This document shows positions 26,596 to 34,940 of a stretch of DNA of 35,995 nucleotides, piece after piece. Where the stretch lies: assembly GCA_022651385.1 (NCBI GenBank), contig JALCQR010000016.1, forward strand, positions 1 to 35,995, given 5' to 3'. The number at the start of each line of letters is the position of its first letter. Positions within the stretch are counted from its first letter, which is position 1. The notes below the pieces were generated by a model. The model was not told the origin of the DNA, searched no databases, and was given only the letters and a program-made list of their open reading frames with translations. This DNA comes from Clostridia bacterium. GTDB lineage: Bacteria > Bacillota > Clostridia > Lachnospirales > Anaerotignaceae. Position numbers and translations under genes: made by a program.

Positions 26596-27906
26596 ATGCA
26601 CAAATGTGTTGTTATTGCGGATGATCTTACAGGCGGCAACGCAACCGGTGTTATGATTAGCGGTTATGGCTACGATACATATTCGATTGTAAATAAAGAC
26701 GGCCTAAACCTTGATGATATGCCTGAATGCGACTGTATTGTATATCCTACAAATAGCAGGGCTTTGCCTGCTAAAGAAGCATATGATCTTGTGTATGAGG
26801 CAACTAAATTTTTTAAAGACGATAGTATAAAAGTATATTCGAAAAGAATAGATTCCACACTTAGGGGAAATCTCGGCAGCGAAACTGACGCCATGCTTGA
26901 CGCTCTTGACAATGACGCCGTGGCAATGGTTGTGCCGTGTTTTCCGCAGGCTGAAAGAATTACTGTTGGAGGATATGTACTTGTAAAAGGAATACCACTT
27001 CATAAAACAGAGGCAGCTGCGGACCCTATTGCTTCAATTGACACACCGCTTCCTGTAAACCTTTTTAAAAAGCAGTCGAAATATGACATTGGCTCAATAA
27101 TGATAGATGATATGATGTACGGCGAAGAATATATTGCCGATAAAATCAAGATTTTTAAACAGGAGGGCAAAAGGATAATTGTATTTGATTCTCTTACACA
27201 GGAAGACATGGACCTTATTGCAAACGCTATTATAAAAAGCGGTGTTAATTTTATAGCGGTAGACCCTGGTATATTTACGGCTACTATGGTAAGCAGGCTT
27301 GTACCTAACGCTAAAAAAGAACAGCGGACAAACAGGGTGCTTGCCGTTGTGGGAACAACAAATGCCGTAGCAAGAGGACAGCTGGAGGAATTTTTGGAAA
27401 CACAGCCCGGTGCTCTTAATGTGTATGCAGAAACGGAAGAATTTCTTCGCAGTGAGGAAAGACGCGAAAAGGAAATAACAAGAGTTGTAAATGAAGTGCT
27501 TTATAAATGTCATGGATATGATATGTGTACTGTTGTGGGAGACGGAATATTTCCGGCAAAGCGTATATCATTTAAGACATATATGGAGTACTATAATATA
27601 AATGCTGACGGCGTATCAAAAATGATAAATGATGCGTTTGCTGAGATAACGGAAAAAATACTGAGAGGCGAAAAAACATTTCAGGGGCTTTACACATCCG
27701 GCGGTGATATTACGATAGCTGTATGCAAACGTCTGAAAGTGGCAGGGCTTAAGCTTATTGAAGATGTCGCGCCTCTTGCGGCACACGGCATTATGATGAG
27801 CGGAGAATTTAACGGCCTTAAAATAGTAACAAAAGGCGGAATGGTCGGCGATAAATATGCCATGAAAGTCTGCATGAATTACCTCAGCAGAAAAATAAAC
27901 AGCTGA
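26596..27906 (+). CDS. Four-carbon acid sugar kinase family protein (DUF1537)
   Basis: The 436-residue protein starts MHKCVVIADDLTGGNATGVM, the ADDLTGA signature of the DUF1537 kinases (DtnK, LtnK, OtnK). It continues with YSKRIDSTLRGNLGSETDAM, the substrate loop VPCFPQAERITVGGYVLVKG and the C-terminal ATP-binding LYTSGGDITIAVCKRLKV and GLKIVTKGGMVGD. These kinases phosphorylate D-threonate, L-threonate or D-erythronate at C4 and normally feed a PdxA2-type dehydrogenase, which is the next gene, 25 bases downstream. The ATG at 26596 follows GGGGGA; an adjacent TTG at 26593 is less likely. Confidence 0.93.
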   Translation: MHKCVVIADDLTGGNATGVMISGYGYDTYSIVNKDGLNLDDMPECDCIVYPTNSRALPAKEAYDLVYEATKFFKDDSIKVYSKRIDSTLRGNLGSETDAMLDALDNDAVAMVVPCFPQAERITVGGYVLVKGIPLHKTEAAADPIASIDTPLPVNLFKKQSKYDIGSIMIDDMMYGEEYIADKIKIFKQEGKRIIVFDSLTQEDMDLIANAIIKSGVNFIAVDPGIFTATMVSRLVPNAKKEQRTNRVLAVVGTTNAVARGQLEEFLETQPGALNVYAETEEFLRSEERREKEITRVVNEVLYKCHGYDMCTVVGDGIFPAKRISFKTYMEYYNINADGVSKMINDAFAEITEKILRGEKTFQGLYTSGGDITIAVCKRLKVAGLKLIEDVAPLAAHGIMMSGEFNGLKIVTKGGMVGDKYAMKVCMNYLSRKINS

Positions 27907-27931
27907 ATTTTAAAACAGGAGGATTTTTTTA

Positions 27932-28927
27932 ATGAAACCGTATATAGCTATTCCAATAGGCGATACTGCCGGTGTCGGTCCTGAAATTACTGTTAAGGCT
28001 CTTGCCAACAGCAAAGTTTTTGAGACAGCAAACTGTGTTGTGGTGGGAGACAAAAAAATAATGGAACAGGCAGTTAAGATTACAGGCGCTGATATGAAAG
28101 TAAATGTAATCGAAAAGCCGGAAGACGGCATATATGAAAAAGATGTGCTAAACCTTGTAGACCTTGACAATATTGATATGTCGAAATTTAAGTTTGGTGT
28201 GGTTCAGGCAATGTGCGGTAAGGCAGCTTATGAATATATCGCAAAATCAATTGAGCTTGCCAACAGCCGTAAGGTTGCGGCAGTTGCCACAACACCTATA
28301 AACAAAGAGGCTTTAAGAGCAGCCGGTATTCAATATATAGGACATACCGAGATATTCGGAGCTCTCACAAACACACCGGACCCTCTTACAATGTTTGAGG
28401 TTAGCGGCATGAGGGTATTTTTCCTTACAAGACATGTTTCGCTTAGGGAAGCATGCGATATGGTTAAAAAAGACAGAATAATTGATTATGTAAAAAGATG
28501 TACAGAAGCTCTTAAACGTCTTGGCGTTGAGGGCGGAACAATGGCTGTGGCCGGACTTAATCCTCACAGCGGCGAACATGGCCTTTTCGGCTGGGAGGAA
28601 GTTAACGAGATATCACCTGCCGTTGAGGAGCTCAAGAAAATGGGATATGATGTAGCAGGCCCTATTGGTGCAGATTCCGTATTCCATCAGGCACTTCAGG
28701 GAAGGTTCAACAGTGTTTTAAGCCTTTATCATGACCAAGGACATATTGCTACAAAGACTCTCGATTTTGACAGAACAATTGCAATTACATGCGGAATGCC
28801 TATTTTGCGTACTTCTGTTGACCACGGAACAGCATTTGATATAGCCGGAAAAAATATCGCAAGTGAAGTAAGTATGATAGAAGCAATACTTCTTGCGGCT
28901 AAGTATGCTCCTAATTTTGCAAAATAA
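27932..28927 (+). CDS. pdxA2: PdxA-family dehydrogenase (PdxA2-like, 4-phospho-threonate type)
   Basis: The 331-residue protein matches 4-hydroxythreonine-4-phosphate dehydrogenase: [20 protein letters not shown] (where vitamin-B6 PdxA has GDPAG), [20 protein letters not shown] with a metal His, [25 protein letters not shown] with the second His and [15 protein letters not shown] with the third. Its position after a DUF1537 kinase marks it as the catabolic PdxA2 type, which oxidises and decarboxylates the 4-phospho acid to dihydroxyacetone phosphate and carbon dioxide. This is established for threonate and erythronate pathways and inferred here. AGGAGG lies about 9 bases upstream. Confidence 0.93.
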   Translation: MKPYIAIPIGDTAGVGPEITVKALANSKVFETANCVVVGDKKIMEQAVKITGADMKVNVIEKPEDGIYEKDVLNLVDLDNIDMSKFKFGVVQAMCGKAAYEYIAKSIELANSRKVAAVATTPINKEALRAAGIQYIGHTEIFGALTNTPDPLTMFEVSGMRVFFLTRHVSLREACDMVKKDRIIDYVKRCTEALKRLGVEGGTMAVAGLNPHSGEHGLFGWEEVNEISPAVEELKKMGYDVAGPIGADSVFHQALQGRFNSVLSLYHDQGHIATKTLDFDRTIAITCGMPILRTSVDHGTAFDIAGKNIASEVSMIEAILLAAKYAPNFAK

Positions 28928-28943
28928 CAGTTGAATAATTTAT

Positions 28944-28992
28944 AAATACCCTTTATACTTATTTGAGATAATCGAAAAAATGAAGGGTATTT
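28944..28992 (+). terminator. Terminator after pdxA2
   Basis: AAATACCCTT (28944-28953) pairs with AAGGGTATTT (28983-28992), followed by a T-run; it closes the kinase-pdxA2 transcript. Confidence 0.8.
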
Positions 28993-29001
28993 TTTTTGCC
29001 C

Positions 29002-29028
29002 TTGAACAAATAATGTTTGGGATATAAT
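29002..29028 (+). promoter_or_regulatory. Probable aminotransferase promoter
   Basis: TTGAAC (29002-29007), a short 15-base spacer and a perfect TATAAT (29023-29028), 26 bases before the aminotransferase start. Confidence 0.5.
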
Positions 29029-29053
29029 TGTAATAAGTTTAGGAGGAATTGAA

Positions 29054-30226
29054 ATGGAGTTTAAGTTTGCAGACAGAATGGATAATTTCCAGGAGGGTAT
29101 TTTTACTACTCTTGCAAACATCAAGAAAAAAAGAATAAATGAAAACAAGCCGGTATTTGACCTTTCGGTGGGAACACCTGATTTTGTACCCGAAAAACAT
29201 ATTATGGATGCTCTTGTTAAAGCTGCTCAGGTGCCTGAAAATTATAAGTATGCTCTTACTGATACAGATGAACTTATAGAAGCCGTTAAAATTTGGTATA
29301 AAAGAAGATACAGAGTTGACCTTGAAAGCGACCAGATAATGTCACTTTACGGTTCACAGGAGGGCTTAAGCCGTATAGCGCTTACAATATGCAATCCTGG
29401 GGACACAGTGCTTGTTCCTAATCCGGGATACCCTGTATTTGCTATGGGGCCAATGCTTAATGATGCTCATATTGAATATTACGAGCTGCGTGAAGACAAT
29501 AATTATGTTATAGATTTCAAATCAATACCGGAGGAGCTGGCAAAGAAAGCAAAAGCCATAGTTGTGTCATATCCGGCAAACCCTATATGCCGTGTTGCAC
29601 CCGTAAGCATGTACAAAGAGCTTATTGAATGGGCAAAGAAGTATAATGTAATTGTGCTTCATGACAATGCTTATTCAGAGCTTGTTTATGACGGAAAAGA
29701 GGGTATATCATTCCTTTCTGTAGATGGTGCAATGGATGTTGGAATAGAGTTTAATTCTCTTTCAAAAACTTATAATCTTACAGGAGCCAGAATTTCATTT
29801 GCTATAGGCAACAGCCAGATAATTTCTCAGTTTAAAAAACTTCGTTCACAAATTGACTACGGTATCTTTCTTCCTATTCAAAAAGCGGCGGTAGCTGCTT
29901 TATTGGGACCTCAGACAAGTGTTGAAAGAAATAAACAGGAGTATGAGGACAGAAGGAATGCTCTTGCAGATGGTCTTGCGTCTATTGGCTGGAAAGGCGT
30001 TATGTCTGAAGGCACAATGTTTGCGTGGGCTCCGCTTCCTGACGGATATACAGACAGCCAAGAATTTGTACTTGAGCTTATAAATAAAGCCGGTGTGGTA
30101 TGCGTACCGGGAAGTGCTTTTGGAAGCCTTGGAGAGGGACACGTAAGATTTGCCCTTGTATATCCTGTTGAAAAAATGAAGCTTATTGTACAGGCAATAA
30201 AAGAAAGCGGTATTATTAAAAAATAA
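29054..30226 (+). CDS. Class I/II PLP-dependent aminotransferase
   Basis: The 390-residue protein is a fold-type I aminotransferase. It shows FDLSVGTPDFVPEKHI, the cofactor region YGSQEGLSRIALTICNPGDT, NPGYPVFAMG, VVSYPANPICRVAP, the Asp that binds the pyridine N in VIVLHDNAYSELVYDG, and the Schiff-base Lys in FNSLSKTYNLTGARISFAIG. The C-terminal Arg is in GEGHVRFALV. The pattern is close to LL-diaminopimelate/aspartate-type enzymes, but the substrate is uncertain. It has its own promoter and terminator directly after the acid-sugar genes; whether it belongs to that pathway is open. AGGAGG precedes the ATG. Confidence 0.93.
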   Translation: MEFKFADRMDNFQEGIFTTLANIKKKRINENKPVFDLSVGTPDFVPEKHIMDALVKAAQVPENYKYALTDTDELIEAVKIWYKRRYRVDLESDQIMSLYGSQEGLSRIALTICNPGDTVLVPNPGYPVFAMGPMLNDAHIEYYELREDNNYVIDFKSIPEELAKKAKAIVVSYPANPICRVAPVSMYKELIEWAKKYNVIVLHDNAYSELVYDGKEGISFLSVDGAMDVGIEFNSLSKTYNLTGARISFAIGNSQIISQFKKLRSQIDYGIFLPIQKAAVAALLGPQTSVERNKQEYEDRRNALADGLASIGWKGVMSEGTMFAWAPLPDGYTDSQEFVLELINKAGVVCVPGSAFGSLGEGHVRFALVYPVEKMKLIVQAIKESGIIKK

Positions 30227-30247
30227 ATACCCATATTAAAATACAGT

Positions 30248-30297
30248 AAAAACCTCCAGATTGATATAAATGTGTATGTATCGGTTTGGAGGTTTTT
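30248..30297. terminator. Terminator after the aminotransferase
   Basis: AAAAACCTCCA (30248-30258) pairs perfectly with TGGAGGTTTTT (30287-30297). The loop is 28 bases and A+T-rich. T-runs on both strands allow it to serve the convergent coat gene as well. Confidence 0.82.
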
Positions 30298-30358
30298 AGT
30301 ATTCCTGAATTTTAATTTTTCTTATGTTTTTTATGCTGCATTTTTTGTTTTTTTGTTT

Positions 30359-31342
30359 CTAAAAAAGAGCTTTAATTATTTTTTCCTCATTCATAGAGCT
30401 GTCGATACATCTTTTAAACCGTTCATATGCCGGCTGCATGCAATAGGTCCTGCGCTTATTATAATACTCATTACATAAATTCATAAATTTCCACGGGAAA
30501 ACAAGCATAGAGTAAAGCACTTGTTTTTCATCATTATCTATAGGACGTATAAGACAATAGTTATCTATTATCCTTTTACAGCAGACAATGTCAAAAACCG
30601 GATTTTTCATAAGCCTGCGTATAAAATAGGCCAAATCTCTTATAGGCAAATCAAAGGCGCATTTTGAAAAGCTGTCTATAAATATACGTCCGTTAATATC
30701 ATTTTTCATAAAATTTCCGCTTTTAAATGAATTGTGTATAAACAGTCCATTTTCTTTGGCTTCATCACAAAGTCTTATATATCCGCTTTGTGAAAGTATA
30801 TCAGCCGCCGTTTGTGCTCTGTGGCAAAAATAGTCATAGTTGTCTTTAATAATCATATCCGTAAGGTCATAGCACTTTCGCCTGCTTATGCCCTTGCGTA
30901 TCTTTTTTAGCTCGTTCACACGTTTTGTATATAGCGTCGGGAGCCTGAAAAGTCCGCTTCTGCCGTTTTCGAAAACAAGACTGTGAGAAGCTCTGTGAAG
31001 CATGGCAAGTGTTTTTGCAGCCTCAGTCATTTGCTGCATATTCTCACTTTCTGTATTTGAAAGAGGAAGATACGGCTCAAGAGTGTATATGGTATCGGCA
31101 CACTCATAATATGGCTTATCGTCTTCTGTCTTAATAAATTTATTTATGTCACAAAATCCGTTTTCAATAAGTTTTTCTCTGGCTGCCGACTCAAACAACA
31201 CATATTGCACATCATTTATTGACTTTTTTAATGTAAAAGGACCATTTTCGGTGCTGCACAGCAAGCTGGTACGTGTACGCCTGCATGATTTAAGTTTTAG
31301 ACCGTAGCCCGCAAATAATATCCGTTCATATATTTCATCCAT
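30359..31342 (-). CDS. CotS-family spore coat protein (kinase-like fold)
   Basis: The 327-residue protein resembles the CotS/YutH family, which has an aminoglycoside-phosphotransferase-like fold. It has an N-lobe (GPFTLKKSINDVQYVLFESA), YTLEPYLPLSNTE, MTEAAKTLAMLHRASHSL, a catalytic-loop-like segment FIHNSFKSGNFMKNDINGRI followed by FIDSFSKCAFDLPIRDLAYF, and a C-terminal helix set with Trp/Tyr clusters. The loop reads HNSFKSGN where true kinases have HGDxxxxN, so catalysis is doubtful; CotS proteins are structural coat components made late in the mother cell. ATG 31342 is favoured because GGGGGAT lies just upstream; ATG 31357 would include that site. Family assignment is fairly sure. Confidence 0.78.
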   Translation of the reverse strand: MDEIYERILFAGYGLKLKSCRRTRTSLLCSTENGPFTLKKSINDVQYVLFESAAREKLIENGFCDINKFIKTEDDKPYYECADTIYTLEPYLPLSNTESENMQQMTEAAKTLAMLHRASHSLVFENGRSGLFRLPTLYTKRVNELKKIRKGISRRKCYDLTDMIIKDNYDYFCHRAQTAADILSQSGYIRLCDEAKENGLFIHNSFKSGNFMKNDINGRIFIDSFSKCAFDLPIRDLAYFIRRLMKNPVFDIVCCKRIIDNYCLIRPIDNDEKQVLYSMLVFPWKFMNLCNEYYNKRRTYCMQPAYERFKRCIDSSMNEEKIIKALF

Positions 31343-31434
31343 AATTAAATCCCCCATAACATCAGGACTATTGCCTGTTTTACATCTTATGAGGGATTTA
31401 TCGTAAATATTAATGTTTGACGCGGTTTGCTTGT

Positions 31435-32643
31435 TTATTTTCTCAAATATTTTTCGGCTTCATTAAGCAATGCATCTCTGCTGTTAAGACTTGGATTTTC
31501 AAGCACAAGCTGCAAAAGATAATTGAGGATTTCACCCATTTTTTTGCCAGGGGATATTCCAATGTTTTTTAAATCACTTCCGTTTATACTTAGGCTTTTT
31601 ATATCAATGCATTGTTTTTTTTCAAGTATGATTTTAAGAGTATTCAATGCTTTTAAAGCCTCGTTATTATTTTGAGCTGCTTTAAATTTATAAAGAAGCT
31701 CCGCGCCTCTTGCACCCAATTTTGAAGCTGTTTTTCTGACTGAAATTTCATCTGAAAAAATATCAGTATTTTTATTTGAATACAAAAGATTTATTTCTTT
31801 TAAAGTTTTGGTGTCGAACTTAAAAAGAGCAAGTGTGTTTTTAAGTCTGTTTTCAGGTACAAACTGAATTAACGCTGAAAATAATACTGATATTATTTTT
31901 CCTGAATTTGATATTTGTTTTATTATTTCGTCTTCATGTCCTATTATGCTTTCATGTATAGATTGAGAAATGTTTTTTAAAAGACCTGTGTCCCAAAGAA
32001 GGTGTATATTATTCGTGTATGGTGAAATAAGCAGTTTGCATATTTCCTCTCTTATTCTTTCTGAGCTTATTTTAGAAATTAAGTCTACATTTTCTTCTAA
32101 GGCTTTTTTTGTGTTTTCTTCAATGTCAAATCCAAGCTGAGAAGCAAATCTTATTGCTCTTAGCATACGCAGAGCGTCTTCCCTAAAACGTTCCGAAGGC
32201 TCGCCCACACCTCTGATTATTTTGTTTTTTATATCCTCTATTCCGCCGAATATATCAACATAGCCGTCTTTCATATTATATGCTATGGCATTCATTGTAA
32301 AATCACGTCTTAGAAGATCCTCATGCAGATTTTCAGTAAATTTCACTTCAACAGGATGGCGGCAGTCGGCATATTTGCCGTCGACACGGTAAGTTGTTAC
32401 TTCATAATTTGTGTTTCCCATTAAAACGGTGACGGTACCGTGCTTTATACCGCTGTCAAATGTATGAGGAAATATGCTTTTAACTTCCATAGGAGAAGCT
32501 GATGTTGTTATATCCCAGTCATGAGGTTCTATTCCCATTATACAATCGCGTACGCATCCGCCTACAATGTAGCCCTCATATCCGTGTTTTTCGAGATTTT
32601 TTATTATAAAAGCTGCGTCTGGCGGCATTTTTGGTATATTCAT
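31435..32643 (-). CDS. cca: CCA tRNA nucleotidyltransferase
   Basis: This class II enzyme adds or repairs the 3' CCA end of tRNAs. The 402-residue product has YIVGGCVRDCIMG and the catalytic Asp pair in EPHDWDITTSASPMEV, DSGIKHGTVTVLM, then LLRRDFTMNAIAYNMKDGYV and REDALRMLRAIRFASQLGFD, the tRNA-NTase motifs in order. The C-terminal helical body is normal in length. ATG 32643 follows GGAGG by 8 bases; a longer frame starting at 32676 overlaps this site. It is divergent from a tRNA-Lys gene without encoded CCA, which would be a substrate. Confidence 0.95.
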   Translation of the reverse strand: MNIPKMPPDAAFIIKNLEKHGYEGYIVGGCVRDCIMGIEPHDWDITTSASPMEVKSIFPHTFDSGIKHGTVTVLMGNTNYEVTTYRVDGKYADCRHPVEVKFTENLHEDLLRRDFTMNAIAYNMKDGYVDIFGGIEDIKNKIIRGVGEPSERFREDALRMLRAIRFASQLGFDIEENTKKALEENVDLISKISSERIREEICKLLISPYTNNIHLLWDTGLLKNISQSIHESIIGHEDEIIKQISNSGKIISVLFSALIQFVPENRLKNTLALFKFDTKTLKEINLLYSNKNTDIFSDEISVRKTASKLGARGAELLYKFKAAQNNNEALKALNTLKIILEKKQCIDIKSLSINGSDLKNIGISPGKKMGEILNYLLQLVLENPSLNSRDALLNEAEKYLRK

Positions 32644-32726
32644 TTTGTTTTTCCTCCATATACAATATATTTCCAATTTTATAATAAAAAAAATACAAAA
32701 TCAATTGAAAAATTTTGAAAAAATTG

Positions 32727-32755
32727 TTGACAAAAATAATGTGCCATGATATTAT
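32727..32755 (+). promoter_or_regulatory. tRNA-Lys promoter
   Basis: A perfect TTGACA (32727-32732), 17 bases, then TATTAT (32750-32755), 46 bases before the mature tRNA start. Confidence 0.85.
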
Positions 32756-32800
32756 ATGTCTTGCGTTGAGAAAATGCCTGATGAAAAAGACATAATATAT

Positions 32801-32873
32801 GCGCTTTTAGCTCAGTTGGTAGAGCAGGTGACTCTTAATCACAAGGTCCAGGGTTCGAGTCCCTGAAGGCGCA
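32801..32873 (+). tRNA. tRNA-Lys (anticodon CTT)
   Basis: A 73-base cloverleaf. The acceptor is GCGCTTT with AAGGCGC (one G-U pair). The D arm is GCTC/GAGC with AGTTGGTA. The anticodon loop CTCTTAA gives CTT. The T arm is CAGGG/CCCTG with TTCGAGT. The anticodon stem has a terminal G-A mismatch. The discriminator base is A and the CCA is not encoded (TTG follows), so the 3' end must be added by the enzyme encoded next door. Confidence 0.95.
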
Positions 32874-32878
32874 TTGAG

Positions 32879-32929
32879 AAAAGCGGTATTTTGTATGTTT
32901 AGCATATGGGGTGCCGTTTTTATTTTTTT
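32879..32929 (+). terminator. tRNA-Lys terminator
   Basis: AAAAGCGGTA (32879-32888) pairs with TGCCGTTTTT (32912-32921) with two G-U pairs, followed by ATTTTTTTC. Confidence 0.7.
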
Positions 32930-32930
32930 C

Positions 32931-32959
32931 TTGACAATATTTGAATAATAATGTAAACT
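32931..32959 (+). promoter_or_regulatory. Promoter of the fluoride-responsive operon
   Basis: TTGACA (32931-32936), 17 bases, TAAACT (32954-32959). It lies directly upstream of the riboswitch. Confidence 0.75.
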
Positions 32960-32960
32960 C

Positions 32961-33020
32961 ACCCATGGGAATGAAGCACTCCCGGGGTAACCAAACCGCT
33001 TTTTAAGCTGATGGCTTCTG
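32961..33020 (+). promoter_or_regulatory. Fluoride riboswitch (crcB motif) aptamer
   Basis: The leader contains GGGAATGAAGCACTCCC (32968-32984), then GGGGTAACC, AAACCGCTTTTTAAGC and TGATGGCTTCTG. These correspond to the crcB-motif blocks: the GAUG...CUCCC first stem, the AACCGC strand and the conserved GCUGAUGRCU end. The genes it precedes, fluC and a DUF190 gene, are standard members of this regulon, which strengthens the call. Binding of fluoride would keep the following terminator from forming. Confidence 0.82.
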
Positions 33021-33047
33021 TGTTTTTTACAGGAGTGTCAGCTTTTT
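33005..33047 (+). terminator. Riboswitch expression platform (intrinsic terminator)
   Basis: AGCTGATGGCTTCTG pairs imperfectly with CAGGAGTGTCAGCT across a T-rich loop and is followed by TTTTG. Its 5' arm uses the conserved 3' end of the aptamer, so folding of aptamer and terminator exclude each other. Confidence 0.75.
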
Positions 33048-33120
33048 GTGTTCATTGCGGATTATTGGCTTTTCCCGAAAAATTATTTTTATATCTTTGT
33101 TATGAAGGTGGTATAATATT

Positions 33121-33498
33121 ATGAAATTAAGTCATATCTTAATTGTTGGGCTTGGCGGATTTTTTGGCGCGGCACTCCGTTACATTATTTCAACAATTGC
33201 AGCCCAATATTTTGGAGATTTTCCGGTAGGGACTTTGATTGTAAATATTCTCGGCGGATTTATTATAGGATTTATAATGGAAGCAAGCATAAGCGCATGG
33301 CCTATTTCAGCTAATACCAGAATATTTTTAACTACAGGAGTTATGGGCGGACTTACTACTTTCTCCACATTCAGCTACGAAACAATTTCGTTTTTTTCTG
33401 ACGCTGAATATCTGATGGGCGGATTAAATGCAGGGTTAAACCTTTTTTCAGCATTGTTTGCCTGCTGGCTCGGAAAAGCAGCTGCCCAATTATTATAA
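33121..33498 (+). CDS. fluC: Fluoride ion channel FluC (CrcB)
   Basis: FluC dimers are selective fluoride channels in the cell membrane that export toxic fluoride. The 125-residue protein has four hydrophobic segments and the family residues: GGFFGAALRYIIS, the Asn in GTLIVNILGGFIIGF and the fluoride-box GGLTTFSTFSYETIS. The length is typical of one subunit. It is the first gene after the fluoride riboswitch, and only one fluC copy is seen, so a homodimer is expected. The start ATG 33121 is preceded by GAAGGTGG. Confidence 0.96.
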   Translation: MKLSHILIVGLGGFFGAALRYIISTIAAQYFGDFPVGTLIVNILGGFIIGFIMEASISAWPISANTRIFLTTGVMGGLTTFSTFSYETISFFSDAEYLMGGLNAGLNLFSALFACWLGKAAAQLL

Positions 33499-33510
33499 GG
33501 AGGATGCAAT

Positions 33511-33846
33511 ATGACTGGACAAGGTAAACTGCTTAAGATTTACATAGGAGAATCTAACGGTCATCATGGAGAACCTCTTTACCATGCCGTTATAAAAAAG
33601 ATTAAAGAGCTTGGTCTTGCCAGAGCCACAACAATTCGCGGCATTGAGGGTTTTGGAGCCAACAGTGTAATACACAGTGTTAGGATACTTAAACTTTCTG
33701 AGGACCTTCCTATTGTAATTGAAGTTGTCGATACAGAGGAAAAAATACGCAATTTAATAAAAGTACTGGATGAGACAATTACTGCCGGTGTTTTAATGAC
33801 ACTGCAGGATGTTGAAATAATAAAATATGAAAAGCCAAAACAGTAA
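33511..33846 (+). CDS. DUF190 protein (PII-like)
   Basis: The 111-residue protein has the DUF190 pattern: LLKIYIGESNGHHGEPLYHA, IKELGLARATTIRGIEGFGA, LSEDLPIVIEVVDTEEKI and ITAGVLMTLQDVEII. This is a PII-like ferredoxin fold known to be co-encoded with fluC in many bacteria. It starts 12 bases after fluC with AGGAGG and is covered by the same riboswitch. Its role in fluoride resistance is not established. Confidence 0.93.
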   Translation: MTGQGKLLKIYIGESNGHHGEPLYHAVIKKIKELGLARATTIRGIEGFGANSVIHSVRILKLSEDLPIVIEVVDTEEKIRNLIKVLDETITAGVLMTLQDVEIIKYEKPKQ

Positions 33847-33874
33847 TAATTAAGAGATAATTAAGCATAAAAAG

Positions 33875-33901
33875 AGGAGCAAACTCTGAAAGTTTGCTCC
33901 T
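33875..33901. terminator. Terminator-like hairpin, related to 35175-35209
   Basis: GGAGCAAACT (33876-33885) pairs perfectly with AGTTTGCTCC (33891-33900). It is 30 bases past the DUF190 stop, with only short T content behind it. The same stem sequence recurs on the far side of the GC-rich gene at 35175-35209, so it may also be a repeat. Confidence 0.6.
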
Positions 33902-33905
33902 TACA

Positions 33906-34171
33906 AACTGTCGAAAAAGTTATTGCCAAAGTAATGTTGTACAATAGTAATTATTTGTGCGAAGCCTATTAAAGTTTAGAGCCGCCTTCATTTTCAGTAA
34001 TTTTGCTAAAGCAAAATCCGCCTGCGGCGTCCGCATATCTTTGCGGTACTAAAAGGCTGTTTCCCGCAAGGAAATCACTGAACTTGCTATGCAGAGTCCC
34101 AAAGTCTTAATTTGCTTATAAGCACATTTTTAAAGGGTTAGGGGAGCTTTTTGCAAGTGAAAAAGCTCCCC
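33906..34171. repeat. Mosaic intergenic repeat, copy A
   Basis: Most of the 392-base gap 33847-34238 is repeat. Module CTGTCGAAAAAGTTATT (33908-33924) is like 6763-6779. The segment 33938-33979 is 38/42 identical to 17651-17692 inverted. 34125-34170 is 45/46 identical to 17697-17742 and ends with a perfect 12-bp hairpin GGGGAGCTTTTT/AAAAAGCTCCCC (34141-34171). In between are hairpins ATTTTGC/GCAAAAT, CCGC/GCGG and CCGCA/TGCGG. The same sequence modules in different order and orientation mark a composite repeat family. No coding frame is convincing. Confidence 0.78.
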
Positions 34172-34238
34172 TAATTATTATTGCCAAATCAGTGAGTTCT
34201 TTTTCTGATAATGATGCAAGTGAAATCTGTCAGTCCAA

Positions 34239-34940
34239 TTACCAGCGGTCTGTCCAGCCGGTTGCGCTTTCCTGATTAACAAATGGTTCAGGAATTGCGG
34301 CGCCGATTTCGATTTCTTTCCGTATTGCGGCCGAGACATCAGGTATAGTGTCAGAACTGTAGGCGGCAAAAGCTGCGCTGTCCATCAAAACAGCGCCTAT
34401 TCGCTCCATATCCTCCAGGTTGACACGCTGGATTTCCTCTGTTTGAGAGGAACAGCAATCTGTCAGCACCACGGCGTTGTACTCCAGCGCAATGGCATCG
34501 TAACAGGTCGTGCGTATGCAGTTGGGAGTTGTGGTGCCCGCCAGAATCACTGTCCGGATGTCCAGCCGCCGCAGAATCAGGTCAAGCTCCGTACCAAAAA
34601 AAGCACTCCAGCGTGGTTTGATAATGGTGTAGTCCCCGGGGCGGGGACGCAGAGACTCAGGAGCCTGAGCACTGTTAGGGCCGGCGGAGGCTGGGGTGCA
34701 AGCCCGGTCTTTGGCCTTCCATCCGGCATAGCGGGTCAGCTCCACATCGCTACCGTCCGAGCGGTAGATACGTTTTACAAAGAAAATGGGAATACCCTTG
34801 CTCCGTGCCACCTCCAGCGTGCGGGCACAGGCGGGAACGGTGGCAAGAGCGCCATGGATACAAAGTCCGCCTGCCGGATCCACAAATCCGTTTTCCATGT
34901 CTATCAGCAGCAGAGCGGAACGGGTTGGATTGGAATGCAT
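34239..34940 (-). CDS. Isochorismatase-family cysteine hydrolase, foreign base composition
   Basis: The 233-residue protein has the isochorismatase/nicotinamidase fold with the catalytic triad Asp14 in ALLLIDMENGFVDPAGG, Lys108 in YTIIKPRWSAFFGTELD and Cys141 in ILAGTTTPNCIRTTCYDA, plus the Thr-Thr/cis-peptide signature. Substrates in the family range from isochorismate and nicotinamide to N-carbamoyl compounds; nothing here decides. GAGAGAGG precedes the ATG. The codon use is strikingly GC-rich (runs of GCC, CGG, CTC, GGC), unlike all neighbours, and the gene sits between copies of the intergenic repeat. That points to recent horizontal gain. The 545-base gap behind its start holds an A+T-rich promoter region, the hairpin at 35175-35209, nothing I recognise in 35210-35422, and the marR promoter. 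Confidence 0.88.
   Translation of the reverse strand: MHSNPTRSALLLIDMENGFVDPAGGLCIHGALATVPACARTLEVARSKGIPIFFVKRIYRSDGSDVELTRYAGWKAKDRACTPASAGPNSAQAPESLRPRPGDYTIIKPRWSAFFGTELDLILRRLDIRTVILAGTTTPNCIRTTCYDAIALEYNAVVLTDCCSSQTEEIQRVNLEDMERIGAVLMDSAAFAAYSSDTIPDVSAAIRKEIEIGAAIPEPFVNQESATGWTDRW

Noticed and set aside
30272-30478. Hydrophobic 68-residue frame downstream of the aminotransferase
   Set aside because: It begins inside the terminator hairpin and runs opposite the end of the CotS-like gene, with no ribosome binding site.
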